Source: Roseobacter sp. GAI101 | Lineage (GTDB): Bacteria > Pseudomonadota > Alphaproteobacteria > Rhodobacterales > Rhodobacteraceae | Assembly (NCBI RefSeq): GCF_000156335.1 | Contig: NZ_DS999213.1 | Coordinates: 2,964,929-3,028,928, forward strand | Reading direction: 5' to 3' | Length of the DNA: 64,000 bases | In this document: positions 30,321-39,099 of the stretch, one piece after another | How positions within the stretch are numbered: the first letter of the stretch is position 1 | Layout: each line of letters starts with the position of its first letter | The notes under the pieces: model-generated | Database searches by the model: none | What the model was told of the DNA's origin: nothing | The model's input: the letters and a program-made list of their open reading frames with translations, nothing else | Program-made: the position numbers and the translations under genes

Positions 30321-30658
30321 GTTGACCTCATATCAGTGGTTATTTGTTCTGACTGACCTGAGCCGACCGTCCAAGTGTCGTGTTGGATGCTGCGGCACGC
30401 CCCGTCAAACCGGACCTTGGTCATTTGCGTAGGATTTTCAAAATGCGAATGAGGGCAGCGAGGACGCGGCTGCTGTGGGACAGCGGAGGATGAGTATGCA
30501 AAATGTTTGGATGAGTTGACAGCGGCCTCGAAATTGGCCCTTGTGCGCTCTTGCAAGTGCACGAAGTCGAGGTGCATCAGTCTTTCGCAAAGGCCACAAT
30601 AAAGACGTTGGGGCCGGTCAACGGTTCCGAAGTTGTCCAGAATAGTTTTTTCGGTCAT
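30311..30658 (-). CDS. Cys/His-rich small protein, second gene of the candidate defence operon
   Basis: A 115-residue protein not matched to a family I know. It has a CxxC pair (YCGLCERL, Cys21 and Cys24) and a later C-x-H (RCPH, Cys68 and His70) plus Cys88 and His93, which could form a zinc-binding site. It starts 20 bp after the stop of the giant nuclease gene and overlaps the PLD gene. A GTG at 30670 is an alternative start. Operon placement suggests a partner or adaptor. Confidence 0.65.
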   Translation of the reverse strand: MTEKTILDNFGTVDRPQRLYCGLCERLMHLDFVHLQERTRANFEAAVNSSKHFAYSSSAVPQQPRPRCPHSHFENPTQMTKVRFDGACRSIQHDTWTVGSGQSEQITTDMRSTCN

Positions 30659-30678
30659 AGCTTTACTCACTATGCATT

Positions 30679-33600
30679 TTATGTGTTCAAAGCTAGGGTG
30701 CCTATTTGATCGAAAAGCAACATATTTGCCTTGCTGCGGATACCCTCTTTTGCGTACCCCATGGGGACCTGACCGCTAAAAAGGAGGCAATCCTCCAAAG
30801 TAGGATCGGATATCCCTGTGAATTTTCTTAGTTCATCAAGATTTCCGCGCAGGGCGGATGCTCGGTTGAGATGCTTAAGCAAGAGGTCCGGTTTGCCCTT
30901 TGCATCCAATTCACCTCGAAAACTTGACAACTGTTCGGCGATTTCTCCAGGCGTCTTTCGGTACATAAGATCCTTGCACTCAATAGCAATCACGCGGCGA
31001 CTTTGTTCGTCCCATGCAAGAACATCCACGTCACCTAGTCGCTTGATGTTGCCGAACTTCTCATCCTCAGATCGACCCAAAATCTGTGTAACGCCAACAT
31101 CTGACTTTGCTGTCCAACCCAATTCACGGAGCCTTCCAGCCACTTGATCGTTGAAGCTACTTTTATCCTTCACCGAACCATTCCAACGCAGCATTTCCTT
31201 CGTGCGAATTTGAATTTCGCGGAATTCGGCTTCCCAGTACCGAACGAAAGTATACTCACCACCATCGCCGACCATCCCTGGCCAAAGATAGATTTCAGGA
31301 TCCTCTACGTCGTTAAGTTGGATCAATGGACGCCGAAGGACACTTAGCAAACGACGGAACTTCCAAGGTTGGCGATCAAGATCAGTAAATCCTTCAGGAG
31401 CGATCCTCCAGTCTGATCTTGGGAGCAGAGAGAGTTCATGAAAAATTTGATCCAAATGCTGCTCCAGTTCCGGTTTTAGGTCCAGAACCCTCCGGGTAAG
31501 CTCCGACTTTCGAACCACAAAGCACGCTTTCTCCTCGGCCAGCCCCACCTCTTCACAAGCAGCTACAAAAGCTCCATGTGCTTCAATAGGGAAGCCAAGC
31601 TCGCATTCCCATGCCTTTGAAAACTGTTCTTTTTCGGCCAAAAACCCCTTATCCAGCTCGCCAGTCTTTTCCTTAGGTGCCAAAAAGTGATCCCCATAAC
31701 CTTGAATGCTTCGCTCAACTCTGGATTTCATACCAGCTTGACCGAACGGGACGACAACCTCCTCGAAAAAGTCATGGTTAGCTAGAACATCGCCGAGCGC
31801 CGCCACCACAAGTGTTGGTTCCATCGCGCCGTAGTGGATTGCGTCAGACCATCCCCCAAATTCAATAATCTCAATCATCATCGCCATGGACTGTGCGAGA
31901 TCAAATTCGCCAAACGCATCGCCATCGTCGAGGCTGCAAACGCAGTTAGCAACTTCGACTAGAACACGCGATGACTGAAAAACTGCGTTAAGCTTCGACT
32001 GGTGCTTGAGTATTTCCTCCAATGCGCGTCCTTTCTCCTCGTGCAATGCACTGACAGCAGCGGCGGTTCTTTTCCAAGTCTCTTGGTCGCACATTGCAGC
32101 TTCATGGTTAGTGATAAGCCTTTGCAAAACAGACTTCTTCTCAAATTTTCTTAAGAAATCGATCAGCTTATTCTCGAGAAGTTCAACCAATTGGCGCAGA
32201 TAGGCCGTACACTCTGCTTTTCCTTGTATGGTTGCGCCCAGTTTGCGGTCACGGACCTTCCAACCAAGGAAAAGCTTGAGAGTGCTCGTGTCGGCATCGT
32301 TTATGAATACTGGTTTTCGAGGGAGTTTGTGATGAACAAAATCGCGAAAACTCGCTGCAGGGAAGGCGTGCGTTTGACGCACACGGTTGTTCGGAACAAT
32401 TAAGTTTAGCAGATCCTCAAATTGCTCTGGGGCCAACGGCTCAGCTGCGAGTTGAGAAACTCCGAGGCAAGCTGCCCTCACCCACGCTCTTTCGGCAACA
32501 TTATCTTCATTGAAGAAGGCATCTTCAAATCTGCGATTGGCTTTCACGGTTACCACCGCTTTCTCGGTTTGAACACTTACTGAAAGAGTTTCCCTCAGCT
32601 CATTTTCTGAGAACGGCTTAGGCTGCTCTGCCAGGCCAGCCATTGCACCATCAAAGGTTGCATTGATTTGCAATCGATTTGGCGGTTTGTGCTGTCGTTC
32701 AAGTGCACCAAATGCTTGGGCAATTCGAGGCAACCATGTAGACAGCATCCTCCAACGTTCAAAGATCGCATCTCTCGGACTACCCTCAACACCACTTACC
32801 TGGGTCCACCATTCGATGCCGCGATCCTCGAACAGTAACGCCGGAAGGCTCTCGTTGCTTAGCATGTCTGCATATAGAGAAATGGATCGATCTTCTTCGC
32901 TCAACGAGCTGGACGTGCGTCTGACCAAAGTCCAACTGCCATCAAGCTTGCAGGCAGAATGAACATCGGCTTCTTGTTTCGATTGATGTCGCAATGTGCG
33001 CAGCGCGTTCTGATCGACCATGATCAAACCGGCACCTCCGTCCCCGAAGGTATCTGGAACCTGATTGTGTGGTACCAAGTGGCCGCCAAGTTGCTCTCGC
33101 CAAGCAATCAGATTGAGCAGACCATTGATATTGAAGAGTTCAATTCCAGCTTCCGAAACCTGCCGTTCAGCATCCTTCAGCCGCCATAGTGAAATCGGTG
33201 AAAAGCTGTGCTTGTTAGAAAGAACTTCAAAGTCGTGCACAGAGAGAAAGTCTACGTCCCAGTCTTCAACTTCGAACACGCTGGCAGCAAGATTGATGCC
33301 TCGCCCGACGCCACAGTTTACTATTATGCTTATGCCAGATTTAAAGTCATCGCTTTCTTCAGCTTTCGCTTTAGCCAGTTTAATGTGATCGAGGATCGCG
33401 GCGGATGTATTGGGCTGGTCCTTGTGCCACCCGCCAAACCCTGTTTCTTCAAAGCCCCGCAGATTGTCCATGAAAAACAGAATGTGAAGCGCTCTCCCGT
33501 CGTCCACCCAGCGGAACACACTTGCCATTAGAGTGTCACCGGCGGGCGTGAATTCTAGCTGAATTCGACCAAATTCTCCGAGAAAAGGTATCAAGTTCAG

Positions 33601-34476
33601 TCGCTTTGAGTACTCATAGGCTAAAGCCTTTAAGAAGGTGTCCAGCCCGTAGGCTTTGACAATCATCTCGAAAACAAAGCGACGAATGCTGCCGCTGACT
33701 GCGGTCGGAAGCAGCAGGAAAGTATTGCCGTCCTTATGGCCTACGGGGCAACGTTCGAGGTCGTTGTGAAGAAGGTTCTGTTTGAGGAGTTTTGCTCTTG
33801 CTGATGGACCAAATCCAAACTCGCCAAGGTCGTCGAGCTTTATACCCAGATCATCAAGATCTGCCGAGCTAAACGTAAGACATTTTCTCAGCTCCGGTAT
33901 TCGTTCAGCATCTTGTGGTGTGAGCTTTGCCTGTGGTCTCTCGTTCCCCAGCTGGTTTCTGGACAAACCGGCGCGTTTGCAGGCTTCATTTGACAAGGTC
34001 AACAGTGCGTAGACTGGATCCCTAATCACATCGTAGCTTTCGTTTTTGGGAAGACTGTCGACCAATTGCATGAATACCTGCAGGAAGTATCCAGTTCCTT
34101 CACTTAGCCCCTCAAGTACGAGGAAATTGCCACGCATAGTGCTGATGTTACTTACGAACACATCTTCAGCTGGATCTTCTTGTCTAGCGACGATGCCATT
34201 TTCCATGTCCCCATAAAGTCTGCGGAAATCCTTCTGTTTGAGCCTGTTTTTGTCGCGACCAAGCGCCAAAGCTAAATTGACCAAGGTCTCGATCCGATAA
34301 GTGGAACTTTGGAGGTTTTCATTCAGCAAAAGAGCGGCGAAGGAAAGTGCAGTAGCGAGCGGGTCCGAATCTTCCAAAACAGCAAAGGTACCTTTGTATT
34401 GCTTTCTTAAGTCTTCAAACGCTCCAGTGTTTTGGTTCTCTTCAAGGTTTTTGGGCATTGGCGATATAGGGAACAT
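30679..34476 (-). CDS. Giant protein with C-terminal PD-(D/E)XK nuclease motif
   Basis: A 1265-residue protein with no recognised P-loop, helicase or methylase motif. The last 170 residues fit a restriction-endonuclease fold: GDVDVLA (about 1148-1154), then VIAIECKD with Glu1166 and Lys1168, the D...ExK catalytic pattern of Mrr-like or NERD-like nucleases. The remaining 1090 residues are unrecognised and mostly helical in character. The frame stays open to 34803, but its first 100 codons run into the neighbouring insertion sequence, so I take the ATG at 34476; it lacks a strong ribosome site and other starts are possible. It heads a tight three-gene operon with the Cys-rich and PLD genes. I suggest, without proof, a nucleic-acid-targeting defence protein. 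Confidence 0.8.
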   Translation of the reverse strand: MFPISPMPKNLEENQNTGAFEDLRKQYKGTFAVLEDSDPLATALSFAALLLNENLQSSTYRIETLVNLALALGRDKNRLKQKDFRRLYGDMENGIVARQEDPAEDVFVSNISTMRGNFLVLEGLSEGTGYFLQVFMQLVDSLPKNESYDVIRDPVYALLTLSNEACKRAGLSRNQLGNERPQAKLTPQDAERIPELRKCLTFSSADLDDLGIKLDDLGEFGFGPSARAKLLKQNLLHNDLERCPVGHKDGNTFLLLPTAVSGSIRRFVFEMIVKAYGLDTFLKALAYEYSKRLNLIPFLGEFGRIQLEFTPAGDTLMASVFRWVDDGRALHILFFMDNLRGFEETGFGGWHKDQPNTSAAILDHIKLAKAKAEESDDFKSGISIIVNCGVGRGINLAASVFEVEDWDVDFLSVHDFEVLSNKHSFSPISLWRLKDAERQVSEAGIELFNINGLLNLIAWREQLGGHLVPHNQVPDTFGDGGAGLIMVDQNALRTLRHQSKQEADVHSACKLDGSWTLVRRTSSSLSEEDRSISLYADMLSNESLPALLFEDRGIEWWTQVSGVEGSPRDAIFERWRMLSTWLPRIAQAFGALERQHKPPNRLQINATFDGAMAGLAEQPKPFSENELRETLSVSVQTEKAVVTVKANRRFEDAFFNEDNVAERAWVRAACLGVSQLAAEPLAPEQFEDLLNLIVPNNRVRQTHAFPAASFRDFVHHKLPRKPVFINDADTSTLKLFLGWKVRDRKLGATIQGKAECTAYLRQLVELLENKLIDFLRKFEKKSVLQRLITNHEAAMCDQETWKRTAAAVSALHEEKGRALEEILKHQSKLNAVFQSSRVLVEVANCVCSLDDGDAFGEFDLAQSMAMMIEIIEFGGWSDAIHYGAMEPTLVVAALGDVLANHDFFEEVVVPFGQAGMKSRVERSIQGYGDHFLAPKEKTGELDKGFLAEKEQFSKAWECELGFPIEAHGAFVAACEEVGLAEEKACFVVRKSELTRRVLDLKPELEQHLDQIFHELSLLPRSDWRIAPEGFTDLDRQPWKFRRLLSVLRRPLIQLNDVEDPEIYLWPGMVGDGGEYTFVRYWEAEFREIQIRTKEMLRWNGSVKDKSSFNDQVAGRLRELGWTAKSDVGVTQILGRSEDEKFGNIKRLGDVDVLAWDEQSRRVIAIECKDLMYRKTPGEIAEQLSSFRGELDAKGKPDLLLKHLNRASALRGNLDELRKFTGISDPTLEDCLLFSGQVPMGYAKEGIRSKANMLLFDQIGTLALNT

Positions 34477-34625
34477 GAATTCTGCCACTAGGTTGGAGGA
34501 TACGGGCACTACCCTTACGCGAGTGCTTGAAAAAAAATAAGCTCTTTGTAGGTATATTTTTTCGCCCGCATTCTTCGCGCTGCTCTTTAGATCTTGCACT
34601 TGCAGCGAATGGCCGCAATCCGCCG

Positions 34626-36158
34626 ATTCTGTGGAAAAACACCGTGTTGCCGGTGCAGAAAGTGGTGCTCCAAACTGGGAGCAAGCACCTTTCTTATCAG
34701 GCTTTGCGCGTTTGCTGCGGTGCAGGAAAGATCTTGGCCAGTTTGCGGAGGTTTTGGGCGGTTGCGGCGAGTAGGAATTCGTCATTTGCACCGCATGGTC
34801 CACGTAATCGGAGCCTTCCGAGGCCGAGAATGCGTTTGAGGTGTGCGAAGAGCATCTCGACCTTCTTTCGCAACCTCATTGAGATCGCATATTGCTTGGT
34901 CTTGGCAATGTCGCGGGCAACCTGGCGGGCATCTTCATGTTCTTCGCGAGTGATCTTGCGGGCATCAGCATTCGGGCAGCATTTCATCTTTGATTGGCAG
35001 GCCTGACAGGTATGCTTCAGAGCCTGATACTTGGCGACGCCTTTGCCGGTGGGCCCACGGTTGGGGTCAGAATAGTTTCGGCGGAACTGCTTCAGGGGTT
35101 CACCCTCTGGGCAGATGTATTGGTTGTTCTCGGCGTCCCATTCAAAATCTGCGCGAGACCAGGTGCCGTCGGTGCGACCAGCTTTATCCAGGACCGGAAT
35201 ATGGGGATTGATTTTGCGATCTACAAGCCAGCCGAGCATGGGCCCTGATCCATAAGCGCTGTCCGCGATGAGACGTTCGGGTGCCAGATCATGCCGGTCT
35301 TTGATCCTATCCAACATGGTGCGCACAGATCGAACTTCCGCCTGCCGGATCGATCTGGTCGCTTCAACGTCCACGATGACACTGTGATCGGTATCGATCA
35401 GATAATTGGTGGAATAGGCAAAGAACGCAGGGCCTTTTCGGGCTGCAGTCCACTGGCTGCTTGGGTCGGAGTGGGACGTGAACTTTGGCTCAACTTCAGA
35501 TGCAGCACCGAATGCCGCATCGTCCAGGACGTCCAGATACTCTTTGACCGCGCGGGGCGCATCGCTCGGGTCAATTGCCCTGTGATCCCAGTCCTCCTTT
35601 GGTGTGGAGTTCTGTTTGTTGGCGTCGGCCTCAATTAGACTGGCGTCCGCTGCGAGGCGCTGGCCACTCACCAAACCGTCTGCAATGCAGCGCGCAACGG
35701 TCTTCTCAAACAGATGCCGCAGCAGAGCGCTCTCACGAAAACGCCCATGTCTGTTCTTTGAAAAAGTCGAATGGCTTGGTATCGGATCTGACAGATCAAG
35801 GCGACAGAACCAGCGATACGCCAAGTTCAAATGAATCTCCTCGCACAGCCGCCGCTCGGACCGAATGCCAAAGCAATAACCAACCAGTAGCATGCGGATT
35901 AACAGCTCAGGGTCAATCGATGGACGGCCAGTGTGACTGTAAAACTCTGCGAGATATTGCCTAATGTCACTCAAATCGACAAACCGATCAATCGACCGCA
36001 ATAGGTGATCTTGCGGGACATGATCCTCAAGTGAAAACTCATAAAACAGCGCCGCCTGTGCTTCCTGCTTCGGTCCCATCATTGACCAGTCCCCCGCTTT
36101 TATGGGGAAATTGAATCACCCGAAGACCCTCAAATCAAGAAGAGTTTTTCAACAGAAT
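34626..36158. mobile_element. IS1182-type insertion sequence
   Basis: A 1.53 kb element with imperfect terminal inverted repeats (34626-34642, ATTCTGTGGAAAAACAC; 36142-36158, its reverse complement with two mismatches) enclosing one full transposase. No clear target duplication is seen. It lies 150 bp before the giant nuclease gene and 9 bp after the stop of the tyrosine recombinase. Confidence 0.85.
34697..36082 (-). CDS. IS1182-family transposase
   Basis: A 461-residue DDE transposase, apparently intact. It has the N-terminal DUF772-like region (EFSLEDHVPQDHLLRSIDRFVDL, given in part; GRPSIDPELLIRMLLVGYCFGIRSERRL), catalytic Asp in LAADASLIEAD, the YGSGPML segment after LIADSA, and a zinc-like Cys cluster (CQACQSKMKCCPNADAR) before the C-terminal FAHLKRILGLGRLRLRG. 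The length is normal for the family. Confidence 0.95.
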   Translation of the reverse strand: MMGPKQEAQAALFYEFSLEDHVPQDHLLRSIDRFVDLSDIRQYLAEFYSHTGRPSIDPELLIRMLLVGYCFGIRSERRLCEEIHLNLAYRWFCRLDLSDPIPSHSTFSKNRHGRFRESALLRHLFEKTVARCIADGLVSGQRLAADASLIEADANKQNSTPKEDWDHRAIDPSDAPRAVKEYLDVLDDAAFGAASEVEPKFTSHSDPSSQWTAARKGPAFFAYSTNYLIDTDHSVIVDVEATRSIRQAEVRSVRTMLDRIKDRHDLAPERLIADSAYGSGPMLGWLVDRKINPHIPVLDKAGRTDGTWSRADFEWDAENNQYICPEGEPLKQFRRNYSDPNRGPTGKGVAKYQALKHTCQACQSKMKCCPNADARKITREEHEDARQVARDIAKTKQYAISMRLRKKVEMLFAHLKRILGLGRLRLRGPCGANDEFLLAATAQNLRKLAKIFPAPQQTRKA

Positions 36159-36167
36159 TAGCCCAAC

Positions 36168-37136
36168 TCACAACAAAGCCCCAGCTGCATTCCCATCAAA
36201 CAATCCAGCATCCCGAACATATCGGGCCAGCATCACGTCGGACGCATGACCTGTCTGTGCGCGGACCTTGTATGTGGGAACCCCAGCTTTGATGGCGCTT
36301 GTGGCAAGACCCGCGCGGAGACTGTGGCCGCTGTAACCCTCAGATTCGATCCCCGCCGTAGCCAGCCGATCCCGAAGAATTGTCGAAACGGCATCAGGTC
36401 TCAGCATGGGACCTCGCACATTGCCGTGACGGTCTACGGGACGGAACACCCTGCCATCTGGCTCTGGGAGGGCTTGCCGCCAGCCAGAGAGAGCCGCCAC
36501 AGGGCAGTGACGTGTCCTCCCTAGGGGGATGCCGATCTTGCGGCCTTGGCCCGTCTGATCAGTCTTAGATTTGCGCAGGTGCAGGATCAGGCCTTCGCGC
36601 ACCTCTTCAATGTCTGAGAGGTCCAGCCCGGTCAGTTCTGAGGACCGAAAGCCCCCAGCCCAGCCGACCAACAGCAATGCGCGATCTCTGAGAGAGCGAG
36701 GGTCATCATCTAAGGCGTCCAGAACCAAGAATAGGTCTTCACGCAGCAATGGCCGTGCTTGAGCTTGCGCTGTGCCTTTGACCCGCTTGATCCCTCGCAG
36801 CGTCGCGCGCACCAACTCCTTGCGGCAGGGGTTCGGCCAGCCGTTTGCCTCGTGAGCCTTGCTTAGGGTAGCAACACGGCGGGAAAGAGTGGCAGGGGCA
36901 AGTATTTCAGCGTGTTCGGCAAGGTATCGTGCAATTGTTTCGGGTGAAGCCGGGAGCGTACCGCCCCAAACTGTGAAGTGGGCCAGATCAGCCCGATAGG
37001 CCTGACGTGTGTTCTCCGAAAGGCTTTCGCGGATGAAGTGCTCGACTGCTTCATCACCCGTCAAAGTCGGGCCATCTGCCGCCTTTGTAGGGCGGGATAA
37101 GAAAGGATTATGCCGGGTTAGGGTTAGATCGTTCAT
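36168..37136 (-). CDS. Tyrosine recombinase (second recombinase of the island)
   Basis: A 322-residue phage-integrase-family enzyme, complete. Catalytic residues are visible: Arg164 (GGFRSSEL), a Lys near 189-191, His271-x-x-Arg274 (HSLRAG), His297 (TGHAS) and Tyr306 (ARYVRD). The N-terminal SAM-like domain covers residues about 25-120. Its ATG overlaps the stop of the upstream gene by 4 bp. It resembles plasmid or transposon recombinases rather than the tRNA-targeting integrase at 39946, so it may be an older passenger. Confidence 0.92.
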   Translation of the reverse strand: MNDLTLTRHNPFLSRPTKAADGPTLTGDEAVEHFIRESLSENTRQAYRADLAHFTVWGGTLPASPETIARYLAEHAEILAPATLSRRVATLSKAHEANGWPNPCRKELVRATLRGIKRVKGTAQAQARPLLREDLFLVLDALDDDPRSLRDRALLLVGWAGGFRSSELTGLDLSDIEEVREGLILHLRKSKTDQTGQGRKIGIPLGRTRHCPVAALSGWRQALPEPDGRVFRPVDRHGNVRGPMLRPDAVSTILRDRLATAGIESEGYSGHSLRAGLATSAIKAGVPTYKVRAQTGHASDVMLARYVRDAGLFDGNAAGALL

Positions 37137-38233
37137 ATCAGGCCCTCCGCAGCAATATCAGCCCGGATCGCATTGAGGTCGGGCAAGACGTTCCGTAATA
37201 CCGCTAAGCCATGCTCTACGGCCTCCGGTGAGACGCCCGCACATTCTTGCTCCCAGCGTTCGCGCAGCTCGGTTCCGAATGCCCCATCGGCACGGCGAGA
37301 AAGGCATTGGCCTTCGATGCGAAACAGCAACTCCCCCAAAATCTGAACCCGCCCGTGTTTCGGCAGGAAATCAGCAGCCCAAGCCGCCAAGCCTGCATTC
37401 CGCAAAAGCAATCTGTGCAGTGCCGCACGACCGGGGCGCGTGTACATGTCAAAACCCCACGAAGGATTGCAATTGATTGCAATCTCAACCGGGGTTGGAT
37501 CGTCTTTGACCCGGTCTGAAACGACATCGTTTTGGAGGGACAGCAGGGACATATAGGGGGCGAGCATGGTCACGGTCTTGGTAAAATTCTCACGAGCAAT
37601 CAGCAGCATTGTTGGCGCAATGCCTAACTCTGCCAATGTGTCCCACGCCATGTCTGGATTACCCTTTCGGAAAAGCAAGTGATCGCTGGCGCAGCGCTTG
37701 GTCCCGAACAGATACCACAGTGCCAAGGCCCTCTGATCCAGTGACGGGCAACCCAAAATAATCTGGCGAAGACGCGCGTCTGAGTACTGGGCAAAGTTGA
37801 TACGATCCGGGGCAAGCCGGGGGAGACGTTCTACCGTCATCAGCAGATCATCCGCAGAACGGGATTTTCGTGCCGCGCACATGCGCCGGATGAGATAGTC
37901 GGTCACAATGACCTCCCCACCAAGATCGCGGCGGACTTTTGCGCTTTTCAAGCAGGCGGCAGTGATAGCCACAGTTTCGATGTCCGCGAGGCCAATGTCT
38001 TCTGAGGCAATGGCATTGAGACGGCGCAGAAGGTGTTCCCTTTTGACCTCCAGCAAAAACCGTCCGGCTTGACCCGCAACGTGCGGAAGGTTCCTGCGGA
38101 TCGCTTTCTGCAACAATGAGCTTGCGACCCACTGTGTGCCCGGGAATGGGGTGATCCTTCCCCCCAAATTGAGACGCGCGATCTCCTGCGCAGCTATCGT
38201 TTGAAATCTGGTGAATGCAGTTTTGTCTGTCAT
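37133..38233 (-). CDS. RarA C-terminal-like protein coupled to the tyrosine recombinase
   Basis: A 366-residue protein without a Walker motif. Residues about 37-90 (SSLLQKAIRRNLPHVAG; LLRRLNAIASEDIGLADIE) strongly recall the C-terminal tetramerisation region of RarA/MgsA/WRNIP1 (QKSIRG...RRL..ASEDIGLADP). The rest is helical and unrecognised. It overlaps the recombinase by 4 bp, so the two are produced together. A role in recombination or host-replication interaction is inferred. Confidence 0.7.
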   Translation of the reverse strand: MTDKTAFTRFQTIAAQEIARLNLGGRITPFPGTQWVASSLLQKAIRRNLPHVAGQAGRFLLEVKREHLLRRLNAIASEDIGLADIETVAITAACLKSAKVRRDLGGEVIVTDYLIRRMCAARKSRSADDLLMTVERLPRLAPDRINFAQYSDARLRQIILGCPSLDQRALALWYLFGTKRCASDHLLFRKGNPDMAWDTLAELGIAPTMLLIARENFTKTVTMLAPYMSLLSLQNDVVSDRVKDDPTPVEIAINCNPSWGFDMYTRPGRAALHRLLLRNAGLAAWAADFLPKHGRVQILGELLFRIEGQCLSRRADGAFGTELRERWEQECAGVSPEAVEHGLAVLRNVLPDLNAIRADIAAEGLI

Positions 38234-38474
38234 CTGACCCTCCTTGGTCTGGAGGGGGTCGGAAACGTCTAACCTCTTTTAGAATACCCTATGGTACCGA
38301 CAGGGGAAGGGTAATCGAACCTTTTGGAGTACATTTTGAGTGAAGTTAACTGCAAACCGCTACAAATCGACAACGGGCCAGCCTTTGGTGTCAAAATGTC
38401 TCCAGCAAAATGTCTAGTTTGTTTCCACTTTTGCTCATCCCGCAACGCCAAGCGCAGCAGGGTCAAAGTGAGGT

Positions 38475-38632
38475 TTTGAAATTGTCTCAAAAAGTGTCTT
38501 CAGTCCGTGAGGCATGCTCGATATCGCTTGAGTTCTGTTCTTTGTTGAGCGCTTACCCTGCACCGGGTTATTCAAAATTTTAAGCATCTGCGCTTGGCTA
38601 TTTTGTTCTTTACTTGTTTGAAATTGACTCAA
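38475..38632. repeat. Two direct repeats upstream of the recombinase operon
   Basis: TTTGAAATTGTCTCAA (38475-38490) and TTTGAAATTGACTCAA (38617-38632) match at 15 of 16 bases and lie 142 bp apart. They may bind an island regulator or recombinase. Confidence 0.6.
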
Positions 38633-38737
38633 CAGTTCGAACCGCAGTTACTTTTGATTGTGACCTGAGCTCCTACAATTGAATTCTCAGTGCGCACACA
38701 GATTGCTGCGATTTTAGCGGTGCGGCAAAATAGCGCC

Positions 38738-38833
38738 CTCTGAGCGGGTCAGAGTGCCATTCTCTAGGGTAGGGTGCTTGGTCGTTCTAGTTGCTGCCCT
38801 CAGGGTCCGCTCCGGGGCCCTTGAGGGCTTTTT
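38738..38833 (+). ncRNA. Candidate small RNA with Rho-independent terminator
   Basis: On the plus strand, a 6-bp hairpin (CTCTGA 38738-38743 with TCAGAG 38749-38754) is followed by a long GC-rich hairpin at 38796-38828 and TTTTT at 38829-38833. There is no plus-strand protein gene before it in this region. The 5' end is unknown and may lie upstream. Confidence 0.4.
38796..38833 (+). terminator. Strong Rho-independent terminator
   Basis: GCCCTCAGGG pairs with CCCTTGAGGGC, with one bulged T and a short inner stem, followed by five T residues. The T-run is on the plus strand only. Confidence 0.8.
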
Positions 38834-39023
38834 GGGACTGGACTTGATGGCTGAGTTTTAGGTCGGCGGTCAGAAAGAAGTCAATTTTTCGCTATCTAAG
38901 CGCCCGTATCGACCAGGAATGTAATTTCACCTAGAACCGATGCGCTGTCCGAAAATTCATAGCGGTAAAATTAGAAGGCGCTGTGTTCGTTCTTTCCGTG
39001 AGCTCTTTCGCCCGTGTTGTAGC

Positions 39024-39099
39024 TCAACATGAGCGCAGCGAGTGTTGAACTATCATCATGTCGCTTTCTTTGTGTCTACTGACTATAATGATGATAGTT
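39024..39099. repeat. Inverted repeats at the end of the integrase operon
   Basis: AACTATCATCAT (39048-39059) and ATGATGATAGTT (39088-39099) form a perfect 12-bp inverted repeat with a 28-nt spacer; its right arm lies in the last codons of the gene ending at 39083. TCAACA/TGTTGA (39024-39029, 39043-39048) is next to it. They may end the minus-strand transcript. Confidence 0.55.

Larger units (their letters stand above)
38234..39082. other. Long non-coding stretch of the island
   Basis: About 850 bp of AT-rich sequence without a supported protein gene. It holds two copies of TTTGAAATTG(T/A)CTCAA, a pair of AAAATGTCT repeats at 38393 and 38407, a hairpin at 38738-38754, and a strong plus-strand terminator at 38796-38833. 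Two short minus-strand frames start with TTG inside the two long repeats and look accidental. Confidence 0.6.

Noticed and set aside
30679-34476. Assignment of the nuclease/PLD operon to DISARM
   Set aside because: No DrmA helicase, DrmB or methyltransferase is present; only a PLD fold is shared.
34477-34803. N-terminal extension of the giant nuclease frame to a 1374-aa protein
   Set aside because: The extra codons from about 34626 onward lie in the IS end and even in the transposase gene, so they are not ancestral coding sequence.
38435-38632. Two short minus-strand frames (38435-38632 and 38269-38490) in the island
   Set aside because: Both begin with TTG within the 16-bp direct repeats and show no domain or ribosome site.
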